Below are positions 1 through 8,891 of a DNA stretch of 33,811 nucleotides, piece by piece. Position 1 is the first letter of the stretch, and each line of letters starts with the position of its first letter. The position numbers were made by a program, and so were the translations under genes. The notes under the pieces were generated by a model. It searched no databases, was not told where the DNA came from, and saw only the letters and a program-made list of their open reading frames with translations. Source of the stretch: a virus; IMG/VR virus record IMGVR_UViG_3300042914_003288, positions 1 to 33,811 of that record; one strand, 5' to 3'.

Positions 1-240
1 TGAACCGTTTACACCAGAACTGCCTGAACTTCCTGAACTACCAGTTGAACCAGAAGATCCTGTGCTACCAGAACTACCAGCAGATCCACTGCTTCCTGAA
101 GATCCATTAATTCCTGAACTGCCCGAATAACCGTTTTGACCCGATGATCCAGATGAACCGTTTACACCAGAACTGCCTGAACTTCCTGAACTACCAGTTG
201 AACCAGAAGATCCAGTACTACCAGAACTTCCAGATGATCC
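1..240. repeat. Long direct repeat in the collagen-like gene, period 153 bp
   Basis: The first 60 bases of the window recur without mismatch from position 154, and the similarity continues beyond. The period is a multiple of nine, so it keeps both the reading frame and the Gly-X-Y triplet phase. Confidence 0.8.
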
Positions 241-513
241 TGATGAACCTGATGAACCGCTAGATCCAGAACTTCCAGACGAACCTGAAGAACCAGAACT
301 TCCAGATGAACCACTTGATCCAGATGTGCCGCTACTACCCGAAGATCCAGCTGGTCCTATTTCTTTGCCTGTAACAGATATTGCCGGATTAGGAATTAAA
401 TTTATATCAATTTCATTTTCGCAAGTATTAACGTCGCTTTGTAATGAAGAATTAACTACGCTTACATCAATTGTATTTTTGCTGTTTGTGACATTTACAT
501 CAATACTTGCCAT
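1..513 (-). CDS. Collagen-like (Gly-Ser-Ser repeat) fibre protein, N-terminal part, runs off window
   Basis: The minus-strand frame opens at an ATG at 513 and stays open to base 1, so 171 codons are visible and the C-terminus is missing. About 55 residues of ordinary sequence are followed by roughly 110 residues of Gly-X-Y triplets, mostly GSS with GTS, GST, GVN, GQN, GYS, GIN and GSA variants. Such repeats form trimeric collagen-like stalks in phage tail fibres and other virion appendages. At DNA level the start of the window repeats with a 153-bp (51-codon) period. The gene lies downstream of the capsid genes and of a fibre-associated protein, which fits an appendage role. There is no Shine-Dalgarno; the leader is A/T-rich. 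The structural class is clear, but the attachment point and receptor are unknown. Confidence 0.75.
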   Translation of the reverse strand, partial: MASIDVNVTNSKNTIDVSVVNSSLQSDVNTCENEIDINLIPNPAISVTGKEIGPAGSSGSSGTSGSSGSSGSSGSSGSSGSSGSSGSSGSSGSSGSSGSTGSSGSTGSSGSSGSSGVNGSSGSSGQNGYSGSSGINGSSGSSGSAGSSGSTGSSGSTGSSGSSGSSGVNGS

Positions 514-516
514 ATT

Positions 517-846
517 TTATAGATGTGTCACATCTGGTAACACGTTTAATCGAAATTCAAATAATGTTTGATCTTTTATTCCGGTTGAATAAAAATGAAC
601 ATCACCATATAAATTAATAGGCGGAAATCCTTTTGTTACACTCGCTGGTATATCAAAATATACTGAACCGCTTTGATATGCTGCATACGCAACAGTTGGA
701 ATAAATTGATATAATAAATTTCCATCTGGATGTGCGCGAATTTGACCGGTACAACTCAAATTACTAAAATCATCAGTTGCAGACGAAAGATTGACTGTTT
801 GTGTGCAAAGATAATCACCTCTAATAACTGATAGTTGAGTAGCCAT
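517..846 (-). CDS. Putative fibre/appendage-associated virion protein (109 aa)
   Basis: This 109-aa protein sits directly upstream of the collagen-like fibre with only 3 bp between them. Its layout (RGDYLCTQTVNL near the N-terminus, a central QIRAHPDG segment, then IPASVT, and a final VLPDVTH) resembles a common family of small phage beta-sandwich proteins. These begin with an RGDTF-type strand, carry an ARAQIR-type strand and end in a V-P-DVT strand, and they often sit beside tail or fibre genes. The resemblance is from pattern memory, not a search. No signal peptide or membrane segment is visible. The start at 846 has an A/T-rich leader and no Shine-Dalgarno. Confidence 0.5.
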   Translation of the reverse strand: MATQLSVIRGDYLCTQTVNLSSATDDFSNLSCTGQIRAHPDGNLLYQFIPTVAYAAYQSGSVYFDIPASVTKGFPPINLYGDVHFYSTGIKDQTLFEFRLNVLPDVTHL

Positions 847-881
847 TTTTAATATTTTACACTTGATTTAAAAAAAGAGAC

Positions 882-910
882 AAAAAAACCCCCATCTTGC
901 GATGGAGGTT
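882..910 (-). terminator. Rho-independent terminator after the SAP-like gene
   Basis: The stem CCCCCATC/GATGGAGG has a TTGC loop. Read on the minus strand it is followed by seven U residues. It lies just past the stop codon at 928 and before the gene starting at 846. Confidence 0.8.
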
Positions 911-927
911 TAAGAAAAAATATAATA

Positions 928-1362
928 TTAAATTTCCTTTAATATTCGAATTGTTTTTGCGTGTTCGGGATTATTTGGATCTAAATTAAAAGCTGGATTT
1001 TGTGTTGTCATTGAAATCGTACCGCGAGAATGCTGTTTAAATTGACGCAGTAATTTTTCTTTTAATTCCATTCTTGATCCACTACCAAATATGCCTAACT
1101 TCTCACACATATTTTGTAAATCTAGCATTGTCATTTCTGCTAGTTTCTCCTTGAATACTTCTAAATTAGAAGTGCCAAAGGGATTCATCTTTTTGATGCC
1201 TAAAATTTCTTCAAGCTCTTTTACCTTTTGAATATCAGGATCATCGTTCTTCTTGCCGTCTGCTAAAATTAAATTATCTAGCTGTGATTTATTTTCAGTA
1301 GCTTTAATTTCTGTTGTTGACTCAACCTTCTTTGTTGTATTTTTCTTGGTCTTTTTAGCCAT
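928..1362 (-). CDS. SAP-like domain protein (144 aa)
   Basis: The open frame reaches 1410, but the extra N-terminal codons fall in the terminator after the capsid gene. The ATG at 1362 gives a sensible basic start, MAKKTKKNTTKK. Residues 1-45 are lysine-rich and probably disordered. Around residues 85-120, a segment reading MTMLDLQNMCEKLGIFGSGSRMELKEKLLRQF fits the helix-extended loop-helix pattern of SAP domains, which bind DNA or mediate protein contacts. That segment is quoted only by type here: TMLDLQNMCEKLG, then SRMELKEKLL. It lies between the capsid and fibre genes, with terminators on both sides. A head-tail or DNA-associated role is possible but not shown. The domain call is moderate. 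Confidence 0.55.
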   Translation of the reverse strand: MAKKTKKNTTKKVESTTEIKATENKSQLDNLILADGKKNDDPDIQKVKELEEILGIKKMNPFGTSNLEVFKEKLAEMTMLDLQNMCEKLGIFGSGSRMELKEKLLRQFKQHSRGTISMTTQNPAFNLDPNNPEHAKTIRILKEI

Positions 1363-1394
1363 ATAAGATAATAGTAAAATAATGATATATTTAA

Positions 1395-1428
1395 ATAAAA
1401 AAAGAGCCACCCTTTCGGATGGCTCTTT
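1395..1428 (-). terminator. Rho-independent terminator after the major capsid gene
   Basis: The stem AAAGAGCCA/TGGCTCTTT has extra paired bases and a short loop. On the minus strand it is followed by a run of seven U residues. It sits 18 bp past the capsid stop codon at 1446, where strong termination is common in phages. Confidence 0.85.
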
Positions 1429-1445
1429 GATTTTTTCTCTTGAAC

Positions 1446-2636
1446 TTATACAAGGAGACCCACAAGTGCCCTGTTGTCGAGAACCATACGACCCTCTTCC
1501 AATGCGCCATAGTAACCAATCTTGCCTTGACGCAATGTATATTGGTCATCAGCGATAAGATTGAATTCTGAACCAGTGTCAGAATCAACAGCGACAGCAC
1601 GAACGAGAGAATCGCGTGATCTATCGAGACCAACGATAACTTGTTCGGTTGTTTGAATAGCTCTAGCAGTACCGCCATTAGCAGGTAAAGCGTAGTTGTC
1701 AGCATAGCTTACGCCAGAAGAAACTGTGCTGAAGATTGTGTTAAACTTCTTACCAACGCCGAATTCGAGAATTTCCATGATGGAAACACCGAAGAATTCA
1801 GGAATACCAGCTTGATTGAACATTTGATCACGAATAGCATCAGTAGCAGCGATACCATTATTACCGCCAGTTTGATTAGCAGCATAGCCAGCGGCTGTGC
1901 CACCTTTAGCTAATGAACCTTGTGTGTTAATGGGGTTATAAGCCATACCACGAATTTCTTCGATGATTTCGGGTGAAACGATAAGATCTGTTAAACCACG
2001 ACGAGCACCTGAAGGAGTACCACCAACGAATGAAGCGTTGATTCTCTTGATCTTTGTGAATAACTTGTTTAAGTCATTCAAAACAAATCTTCCAGGAGCA
2101 GCAGAGCGGAAAACATGATAGTTATCAGCAGCTGTAGCAGAATTACCAGTGGAAGCATTAGCGAGAGCAGTCATTAGAAGATTAGCAGAAGTTCTTTCTT
2201 GCTTGAGCATAACTTCTTGAGCTACGCGAGTGAAAGACTTGCTAACTACATCTAAACGGCTCTTAGCAGCATACTTCTTATCGAAAGCGACAGAGCTATC
2301 CAAGCGATAAGTAGCGATCTTAAGTTCAGAAGCCAAAGGTTGAACGATATTTTGAGGAAGACCACCAGCTACAGATTGGCTGTAAACTTTGATGTAATCT
2401 TCATCGAAGATATCATAATATAGATCCAAAGGAATGGAAGGATTATCTTCGGCGTTGAATTGAAGACTTGTAAACAAGTTAGAAACAGTAGGAGCATTAT
2501 TGATAACTTCAGCCAAAACAGGACCAATGAATTCAGCCAAAGCTACTTGAGCTTCATAGGCTACTTCACGATTCTTGGAAGCTAATGCTTTGATTAGTTC
2601 GACTTGTTCGTCTGTTCTCTTTAAAACGATTTTCAT
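1446..2636 (-). CDS. Major capsid protein (probable HK97 fold)
   Basis: This 396-aa protein is the last gene before a strong terminator and follows portal, protease/scaffold and a decoration-like protein. That is the standard place for a major capsid protein. It has an N-terminal helical stretch (residues 1-60). A segment with a run of Ser/Val/Asp strands (ELKIATYRLDSSVAFDKKYA) and two long helices around residues 130-160 are consistent with an HK97-like spine and E-loop. Its codon use is more GC-rich and regular than that of its neighbours, as expected for a very highly expressed gene. No cleavage site can be proved. The start at 2636 is preceded by an A/T leader without Shine-Dalgarno. Identification rests mainly on context and length. 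Confidence 0.75.
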   Translation of the reverse strand: MKIVLKRTDEQVELIKALASKNREVAYEAQVALAEFIGPVLAEVINNAPTVSNLFTSLQFNAEDNPSIPLDLYYDIFDEDYIKVYSQSVAGGLPQNIVQPLASELKIATYRLDSSVAFDKKYAAKSRLDVVSKSFTRVAQEVMLKQERTSANLLMTALANASTGNSATAADNYHVFRSAAPGRFVLNDLNKLFTKIKRINASFVGGTPSGARRGLTDLIVSPEIIEEIRGMAYNPINTQGSLAKGGTAAGYAANQTGGNNGIAATDAIRDQMFNQAGIPEFFGVSIMEILEFGVGKKFNTIFSTVSSGVSYADNYALPANGGTARAIQTTEQVIVGLDRSRDSLVRAVAVDSDTGSEFNLIADDQYTLRQGKIGYYGALEEGRMVLDNRALVGLLV

Positions 2637-2654
2637 ATTATGTTAAGTTGGATA

Positions 2655-3326
2655 TTAGACAACGTAAGATGTAACGCAGTCGATTTGAACGAGAGCATAT
2701 TTTCCTGTTGTGGCACCAGCGAAATAATCGCTCTTACCATTTTGGGAAACACGTTGACCAGTAGCTAGAATTCTACCGACGATGCTTGTAGTACCGGTGA
2801 GTGGTGATACTGCGGAAGAAGCGAGACCGGAAACCTTACCAGCGTTTGCGGAAATGATAAGGTGATTATTAACAGTCATGTTAGCATCGACCCAATCGAT
2901 AGCAGTATCAGCTAGTGTGAAAATACCGCGAGTAGCGACAGGAACAGCTTGACCAGATAGAACAGATTGAAGTTCAGCTCTCTTAACAGGATTATAGAGA
3001 AGCTTTTCACCGTTCTCATCGGTTAGAAGTGTTTGATTGAGCGTAATACCAAGAACTGGAACACCAGCGGTAGCCGCAGTAAATGTGAGAGGTACAGAAG
3101 GATATTGAGCAGCACCCAAGAAAGGATAGTCTGTCTTACCTAGTACTGTATCGTTAGTAGCATAAGTAATTGGATCTAGATCCAAGTTACCAGCTGATAC
3201 CTTGACGAATACACCAGCAGAGCCATTACCATTTGTTGATGGTGTGGAATCTACTGTGTCGCTTGCGAACAAGTTAATAACATCATGTTCGCTATATTGT
3301 CTAAATGGATATAATCTTAGTGACAT
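2655..3326 (-). CDS. Capsid decoration/head-stabilising-like protein (223 aa)
   Basis: This Ala/Thr/Gly/Val-rich 223-aa protein has many short beta-strand stretches and no membrane segment. It lies 18 bp upstream of the capsid gene and 6 bp downstream of the protease/scaffold gene. In other phages this position usually holds the head decoration or stabilisation protein. The middle part (residues 60-150) has phrases such as VPVLGITLNQT and VPVATRGIF that recall DUF2190-type head proteins. Like the capsid gene, it uses GC-rich, highly biased codons, suggesting strong expression. Function is inferred from location; a minor tail protein is the main alternative. Confidence 0.5.
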   Translation of the reverse strand: MSLRLYPFRQYSEHDVINLFASDTVDSTPSTNGNGSAGVFVKVSAGNLDLDPITYATNDTVLGKTDYPFLGAAQYPSVPLTFTAATAGVPVLGITLNQTLLTDENGEKLLYNPVKRAELQSVLSGQAVPVATRGIFTLADTAIDWVDANMTVNNHLIISANAGKVSGLASSAVSPLTGTTSIVGRILATGQRVSQNGKSDYFAGATTGKYALVQIDCVTSYVV

Positions 3327-3332
3327 ATAGTT

Positions 3333-4928
3333 TTAAAATTTAACTGTTATATTTTCCTTACTGAAAGCCTTGCTAAGTCTTTCTTTCCAAGAAACCTTCT
3401 CTTCAGTCGGCTCAATGCCTTGAGCGGGTATAGCAGCATCTTCAGGCTTTGCATTAGCTAAAGCGGTTTCGACTTCAACAGTTTTTTCAACTACTTCGCT
3501 TGCTACTGTTTTTACTTGTCCCATTCTCTTAGCTAGTTCGGCTTCGAGGCGGTCTTGGAAAGCTTTTTCTTGATCAGCCTTAAAAGCTTTGCTCTTGTGT
3601 CTATAAACTACTGCTAGTTTATCCTTATAAGAAGCAAAAGCCTCATCGGACTTATCTAAAGCGCTAATTTCTTTAGCGAGAAATTGACGATCTACATCAT
3701 CAAAATCATATTCAGTATCTAGAACATTCATTCTAGAATTAAAAAGTTCTTGAGCGGCTTGGGCGCTCATTGTGGTTTCGAGTTCATTCAATCTAGCTAA
3801 TGAATCAGCTAGCTTCTTGTTGTTCTCTTCAAGATCTTTCTTGAACTGTTCGGCTTGAGCGACGGCTTCGAGCTTTGCTTTTTCAGCAGAAGCGATCTCA
3901 GTTTTGATTTCGTCGTTCTTGAGTTTGATGCTTTCAGCGATCTTTGCAGAAATAGAAGCAACAGCTTCTTCACTGAATTTTTCAGATTCTTGCTTTTCAG
4001 CGAGAACTGTTTTTAGCGCGGATAATATTTGGTCTAAATCCATAACTTTATTTTTGGTAATATTTACAGTATTATTTTGATTTTGTGAAAAATTATCTAC
4101 TATTACTTTTTTAGGTGTATAGATTTGAATTGATTCTACTATCTCTAAAACTTCTGCTTCTGTATCTTCTTCGACTTCATTTTCTTCTTCATTATCGATA
4201 ATAACACCTTGAACATCAGCAGCTGGATTCGTAGTAAATCCAATGCCTAATGGATAAATTCTGCCAGTTACTAATCTGTAAACTGGAGTACCATCATTTA
4301 AAGTACCGGGACCGTCGAAACCTTTTAAGAATTTCTTAAATTCTTCTATTTGATTTTGTTTAGTAATTATTTCAGCATTTTTTAAATCCATGCTACCAAT
4401 TGCAATTGCATATTCATTAAAACCAATTTCCCAACTTGCACTAATCTTTTGGTATAATGGAGAATCAGGATTATTAGAATTAACTAATGCATCAGCAAAA
4501 TCACGGTCAACTGTTTTATAAACAACAGCAGCTAAAGCAATATTGAATGGATCTAACTTTCCTTTAACATCGTCTTCAAATAATAATTGATTATCACCAT
4601 AAGATGAAAAAGCAGAATTAACAATATGACCAACAACTCTTGTTTTCTTATGTTCGATATTTGTAGGTTTATGGATAAAATATTTCTTAAAAGCAATTGC
4701 TGTATCGGTATTAATACCATCGCCGTTTTTATTAAAACGATTTACTACAGCAGCGTTAAACGCAGCGCCAACAAGATCAATATTCTTATCTAAGTTAACA
4801 CTATTAGGAATTAAACTTCTTAAACCATCTAACGAAGCAACAGACAACAATGGATTTTGATCAAAATTCAATGAAGCTGTAACAATGTTATCAAATTTAG
4901 TTTTATAACGATAAAGATCGCTTGACAT
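3333..4928 (-). CDS. Putative prohead protease fused to coiled-coil scaffold (531 aa)
   Basis: Two parts are visible. Residues 1-235 are globular and contain a VNRFNKNGDG segment and then NIEHKKTRVVGHI, which recalls the His-containing strand of phage prohead proteases. Residues 235-270 are very acidic (EEENEVEEDTEAE). Residues 285-480 are rich in Glu, Lys, Ala and Gln and form long coiled coil, as scaffold proteins do. The position between portal and capsid genes fits a protease-scaffold fusion that shapes the procapsid and then removes itself. The codon use shifts with the domains: AT-rich in the N-terminal half and GC-richer in the coiled coil. Catalytic residues are not certain, so the N-terminal part could be a non-catalytic head core protein. 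Confidence 0.6.
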   Translation of the reverse strand: MSSDLYRYKTKFDNIVTASLNFDQNPLLSVASLDGLRSLIPNSVNLDKNIDLVGAAFNAAVVNRFNKNGDGINTDTAIAFKKYFIHKPTNIEHKKTRVVGHIVNSAFSSYGDNQLLFEDDVKGKLDPFNIALAAVVYKTVDRDFADALVNSNNPDSPLYQKISASWEIGFNEYAIAIGSMDLKNAEIITKQNQIEEFKKFLKGFDGPGTLNDGTPVYRLVTGRIYPLGIGFTTNPAADVQGVIIDNEEENEVEEDTEAEVLEIVESIQIYTPKKVIVDNFSQNQNNTVNITKNKVMDLDQILSALKTVLAEKQESEKFSEEAVASISAKIAESIKLKNDEIKTEIASAEKAKLEAVAQAEQFKKDLEENNKKLADSLARLNELETTMSAQAAQELFNSRMNVLDTEYDFDDVDRQFLAKEISALDKSDEAFASYKDKLAVVYRHKSKAFKADQEKAFQDRLEAELAKRMGQVKTVASEVVEKTVEVETALANAKPEDAAIPAQGIEPTEEKVSWKERLSKAFSKENITVKF

Positions 4929-4939
4929 ATAGTATAATA

Positions 4940-6973
4940 TTACACAGAAAACTTAGTGCTGTGATATAATAAGCTTGCTGAATATGTATCTAATTGATGC
5001 TCGGCAGCCATTTCTTGAATAGAATTTAGTATTCCTAGTTTATCTAATGCAGTAGGATCATTTAATACAGAAGATGCAGTTTTAGGCCAATCTTTGAATT
5101 CAGTTCCAGTAATAATTGCTTCGGTAATACCTGTTGCTAATTTTTTCTGTTCTGCACTTAATGATTTCTTATTATATTTCTTTTTTAGCCCCGCTTCAAT
5201 TAGACCGTTAAGTGTTTTTGATTCATCCATGACTTTTGCAATAGCATTTTTGGCAAAGACAGCAGCTTTAGCAGTACCCTTTGGACGACCGGCTGTATTG
5301 GGTGTTTGATTCTTAATTGGAGCTGGACCAGTTGACATGCCAGGAATTGGAGGTGGTATCATTGGAACGCCGCCAACAATAGGATTGTAGTAACCTTGTT
5401 CTCTTTGTTGAACAAATTTTTGTTGAGCAGCTGCTAATTCTTCAGAAGTAGGATAAATACCAGTTTCAATAACCTTAATACCTTCTTCTGGTGGCAATAT
5501 TCCTAATTCCATCATTCTTGTAACAACTCGATTAAATTGAGTTTCATCTTTAATTGAAACTTCTTCAAATCTCGCAACAGGACATTTACCTTTAAATCCT
5601 AAATTCTTAAATATAGCTTCAATTTCTGGTTGCAAAAAATCATTTATAAAAGCGTTTCTTGATTCTTTTAATCTTTCGAAAAATACTTGAGCCTTAACAG
5701 TAGTATTAGCAAACTTTTCAGAACCAATTAAAATATTTTGTAAACCTTCTTTAATATCTTCATTAACAATACGATATTTTTCATATCCTAATACTTTATT
5801 CATATCAGGAATAACAAACTCAGCTTTTGTTGTATAATCTGCAACAAGTACACGACCAACAGATTGATTATTTAATAAGCTTTGCATGGCTTTAATGTTT
5901 TTATGATTAATGCCACCCTTACTTGGTTCAGTACCTAAAGTGATTAATAGAATAACATTTTCAATCGTTCTACAAATAGCTTGATCAATTTTTTTCATTT
6001 CAAGTTTAAAGTTAATATCATCTAAAACTGGAAAACCAAATGGAATAGAAAATGGCTCGTAATCCTGCTTTTTATAAAATGAAGCAATAACATTTGTTGG
6101 ATCTAGTTGAATCTTCAAACCATCACGCGCCCATTGACCATTCTTGATTTTATCTTTTGTTTGATCGTCTAATTGATCAAAAATCATTTTATCATGATCA
6201 TTCTTTGGAGTCCTTAATCTTTCTAATTCATATTCAGACAAAATCTTTTGATATAACATCTCTTTCCATGAGCTTGTTCTATTTACAGTAACATAATATG
6301 GATTCAATAATGTATAAGAAACAGGTATTTGATTTTTTACGTCATAATTACTTGGATAAGGCAATAATGAAACATCTGTTGTATAAGATTGACCATCGTA
6401 CGTAGCATAAGATTCTAAAATCTTTTGAAAATCATTTATATCAAACTTAGCATTTATTTTATAAAAGAAAACATTACCACTTCTGTAATACTCACGAAAA
6501 AATTGATCTTTAATTCCCCAAATCTTTATATACTTCATCCATTTTGTGAAAAAGTCTCTTGCTTTTTGACTTCCGCCTTCTAGATATATTTCAGCGTTAG
6601 CAAACTCAGACATAATATCAACAGCATTTCTAAAAATAGCTACATTTGCATAAGCTTTCTGACATAATTCAATTGCATCGCGAATATTATAACCATTAAT
6701 GGAAGTCTCGAAGGGTAATAAACCTTCTCGAATATTGGCATAACGATAAATTTTTGGCCCTACATAAGCTAAGTTACGACGAATACCTGTAGGATTATCT
6801 GTATTTTGTGATCTTTCGTAAGAAGCTTTAGCATCATGATTATAAAAAGGCTCACCAACCAAAGTAGGTTCAGAATAATCTCTAATTAAATCTTCTAATG
6901 GAGCCGATTGATCTTCTGTTCCTTTAGAAAATTTGCTCCAATATTCTGACTTCTTTGTATATTTACGACTCAT
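4940..6973 (-). CDS. Portal protein
   Basis: The frame is open to 7048. The ATG at 6973 gives MSRKYTKKSEYW and a 677-aa product, and it avoids overlapping the terminase stop at 7026, so I prefer it. A large protein directly downstream of TerL and upstream of the protease/scaffold is expected to be the portal, the 12-subunit ring through which DNA enters the head. The middle part (residues 90-500) is a mix of alpha and beta segments with the expected aromatic-rich region. The C-terminal 180 residues hold a proline-rich stretch (PMIPPPIPGMS) followed by a basic Lys/Ala-rich tail. Family assignment rests on size and context. Confidence 0.75.
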   Translation of the reverse strand: MSRKYTKKSEYWSKFSKGTEDQSAPLEDLIRDYSEPTLVGEPFYNHDAKASYERSQNTDNPTGIRRNLAYVGPKIYRYANIREGLLPFETSINGYNIRDAIELCQKAYANVAIFRNAVDIMSEFANAEIYLEGGSQKARDFFTKWMKYIKIWGIKDQFFREYYRSGNVFFYKINAKFDINDFQKILESYATYDGQSYTTDVSLLPYPSNYDVKNQIPVSYTLLNPYYVTVNRTSSWKEMLYQKILSEYELERLRTPKNDHDKMIFDQLDDQTKDKIKNGQWARDGLKIQLDPTNVIASFYKKQDYEPFSIPFGFPVLDDINFKLEMKKIDQAICRTIENVILLITLGTEPSKGGINHKNIKAMQSLLNNQSVGRVLVADYTTKAEFVIPDMNKVLGYEKYRIVNEDIKEGLQNILIGSEKFANTTVKAQVFFERLKESRNAFINDFLQPEIEAIFKNLGFKGKCPVARFEEVSIKDETQFNRVVTRMMELGILPPEEGIKVIETGIYPTSEELAAAQQKFVQQREQGYYNPIVGGVPMIPPPIPGMSTGPAPIKNQTPNTAGRPKGTAKAAVFAKNAIAKVMDESKTLNGLIEAGLKKKYNKKSLSAEQKKLATGITEAIITGTEFKDWPKTASSVLNDPTALDKLGILNSIQEMAAEHQLDTYSASLLYHSTKFSV

Positions 6974-7025
6974 GGTATAAATAGTTACACATTGTAACTT
7001 TAAAAGTGACTTTTTAACATTAATT

Positions 7026-8891
7026 TTATCCAATAAATATCGGTTCAAAAGTTTCCATTACATTATCGACTTGAGTGTTTTCCATATCGAAATAAATTTT
7101 TGCTAACCAATTACCTAATACTAAAGCTGAATAACTATCTTTTCTAGGTTTATCTGGACCTGTTTTACGTTTTAAGTTTGCTGGTAAATCAAAATTCTGT
7201 AAACCTTGAGCAGAAGTAGTAATTTGTATTAGTGCGCATTCTGTTTTAGTTAACAAAATCATATCAGTTAAATGCTCAACAAAATCGATCATTTTAGCTT
7301 CTTCATTTTCTTTTTCTGAATCTAATGAATTTGAAAACTTCAAATTAGTAATACCAATTCTTCTTTTAGTTTGCGCTCTAAAATTGTCATCAATAGCTCT
7401 GCTACCGAAGAAAATACGACGATGATCAAAATTAGCTTGCAACATCTCATTTGCTAAACGTATCCAAGAAGAAGTCGGCTTTCTTAAAAATACATACTTA
7501 TATTCTGATTTGTTATACTCCATTTTAGCAGAGAATAAATTTTGCGCATATTCTTCGGGGCGCTCGAATTCTGTTGTTATTGGCTTTAAATTAATTTTAG
7601 CATCTTTAAAAAGCTCGCTTTCATTACAGGAATTCATAAACTGAACGCCACCGTTGTAGTCCATGCATATTGCAACAACGTTAAAGTTTTGAAGTATATA
7701 TAAAAAGTATTTGATATGGTCTTTTAATGATGAACCAGATAAAGCATAAGAGTGGACAAGAGTTGATATTTGTTTTTCTCTATTTATCTTCAATACTTGA
7801 ATGGCGAAATCGTCAGAAGATTCAGTTTCTGACCAAGAAGGGTCAACAGAAACTATATATTCATCTTCTGCATGACCCGCTACTTCAATTGACGGCTGTT
7901 CACCATCAGGTATAGTACAAAGAGCCATTTTAGAAATTTTAAAATAACCAGAACTATCATCTGTAAATTGTGCTCCAAATTCTCTTAAAAATTGAGATTC
8001 ACTCATCGTTGCTTTTGCTTGATTGATCAAATTTTGATCATATAATTGTGTCGGCGCACAATCATAAGAAAACTGCATTACACAACGCTTAGTAGTGTCT
8101 TTCGTTTTAGGATTAAAAATTAAATTTTCATATTGCTCATACAACTTATATAAATATTCAAATTTAAAAGACGCAGAAGATAATGCAATTAATTTATTAT
8201 TAGGCCATTGATATCGATCTTCTTCTTTCATCTCGCCTTTTTCAATCAATTGTGTTTCAAGATTATAAAGCTCTTCTCTTTGTGTTGGGTTTTGCACAAC
8301 AGACAAGAATGGTACAATAACTTCATTATAAATACGTTCAGGCATCAATAAAAACTCGTCAATAATAATACGATGAAAACGAAAACCACGAAGCTTTTCA
8401 CCATCGCCTAATGGCAATGCTCTTATTCTGCTTTTACCGATTTCCATCACCCATTCATCGTTACTTTTAGATACATGAGTAATACATTGTTTTAACAAAT
8501 AAGCTTCTGGTTTTGCGGCAATATCTTCAATCTTTTTAAATATCATTTTAGACTGACGAAATGATCTAGACAAAATGCCAGTTTCAATACCTTGATTTAA
8601 AATAGCATCTAATACAGCATAAATACCAGTAGTATAAGACTTGCTCATACCACGGCTCCAAACTCCCAAAAAATAATCGCTTTCCAACATTCCTTTAATA
8701 GCCATATGTTGAAAAGGAAACAATTTAACCCCAGTAATTAAATCAGTTGAGAATGTAATATTATTTCTTAAGAACTGATAAAATAATAATTTAGCTTCTC
8801 TTTCTTCTATGTAACCGTCTTTTTGTAAAAGCTCTTCATTTGTAATCAAGTAATTCTTTTTTTGTTTCTGGATCCCGGTTTCCCAGCTCAT
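7026..8891 (-). CDS. terL: Terminase large subunit
   Basis: This 621-aa packaging motor has two domains. The N-terminal ATPase has a degenerate Walker A, WSRGMSKS, at about residues 78-85 and a Walker B, RIIIDE, at about 174-179. The C-terminal RNase H-like nuclease begins with VSVDPSWSE, whose Asp at about 350 would bind metal. It continues with VAICMDYNGG and ends with an acidic helix containing MIDFVEHLTD. Length and motif order are normal for TerL. The start overlaps the end of the ERCC4 nuclease gene by 56 bp, which suggests translational coupling. It provides the best single anchor that this window is a tailed phage. Confidence 0.93.
   Translation of the reverse strand: MSWETGIQKQKKNYLITNEELLQKDGYIEEREAKLLFYQFLRNNITFSTDLITGVKLFPFQHMAIKGMLESDYFLGVWSRGMSKSYTTGIYAVLDAILNQGIETGILSRSFRQSKMIFKKIEDIAAKPEAYLLKQCITHVSKSNDEWVMEIGKSRIRALPLGDGEKLRGFRFHRIIIDEFLLMPERIYNEVIVPFLSVVQNPTQREELYNLETQLIEKGEMKEEDRYQWPNNKLIALSSASFKFEYLYKLYEQYENLIFNPKTKDTTKRCVMQFSYDCAPTQLYDQNLINQAKATMSESQFLREFGAQFTDDSSGYFKISKMALCTIPDGEQPSIEVAGHAEDEYIVSVDPSWSETESSDDFAIQVLKINREKQISTLVHSYALSGSSLKDHIKYFLYILQNFNVVAICMDYNGGVQFMNSCNESELFKDAKINLKPITTEFERPEEYAQNLFSAKMEYNKSEYKYVFLRKPTSSWIRLANEMLQANFDHRRIFFGSRAIDDNFRAQTKRRIGITNLKFSNSLDSEKENEEAKMIDFVEHLTDMILLTKTECALIQITTSAQGLQNFDLPANLKRKTGPDKPRKDSYSALVLGNWLAKIYFDMENTQVDNVMETFEPIFIG

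Noticed and set aside
1391-1705. Membrane-protein-like ORFs antisense or out of frame within the capsid gene
   Set aside because: They are shadows of the capsid coding sequence, run through its terminator and have no leader.
5094-5309. Plus-strand ORF within the portal gene
   Set aside because: It is a frame shadow of the portal coding sequence, with no promoter or neighbours on that strand.
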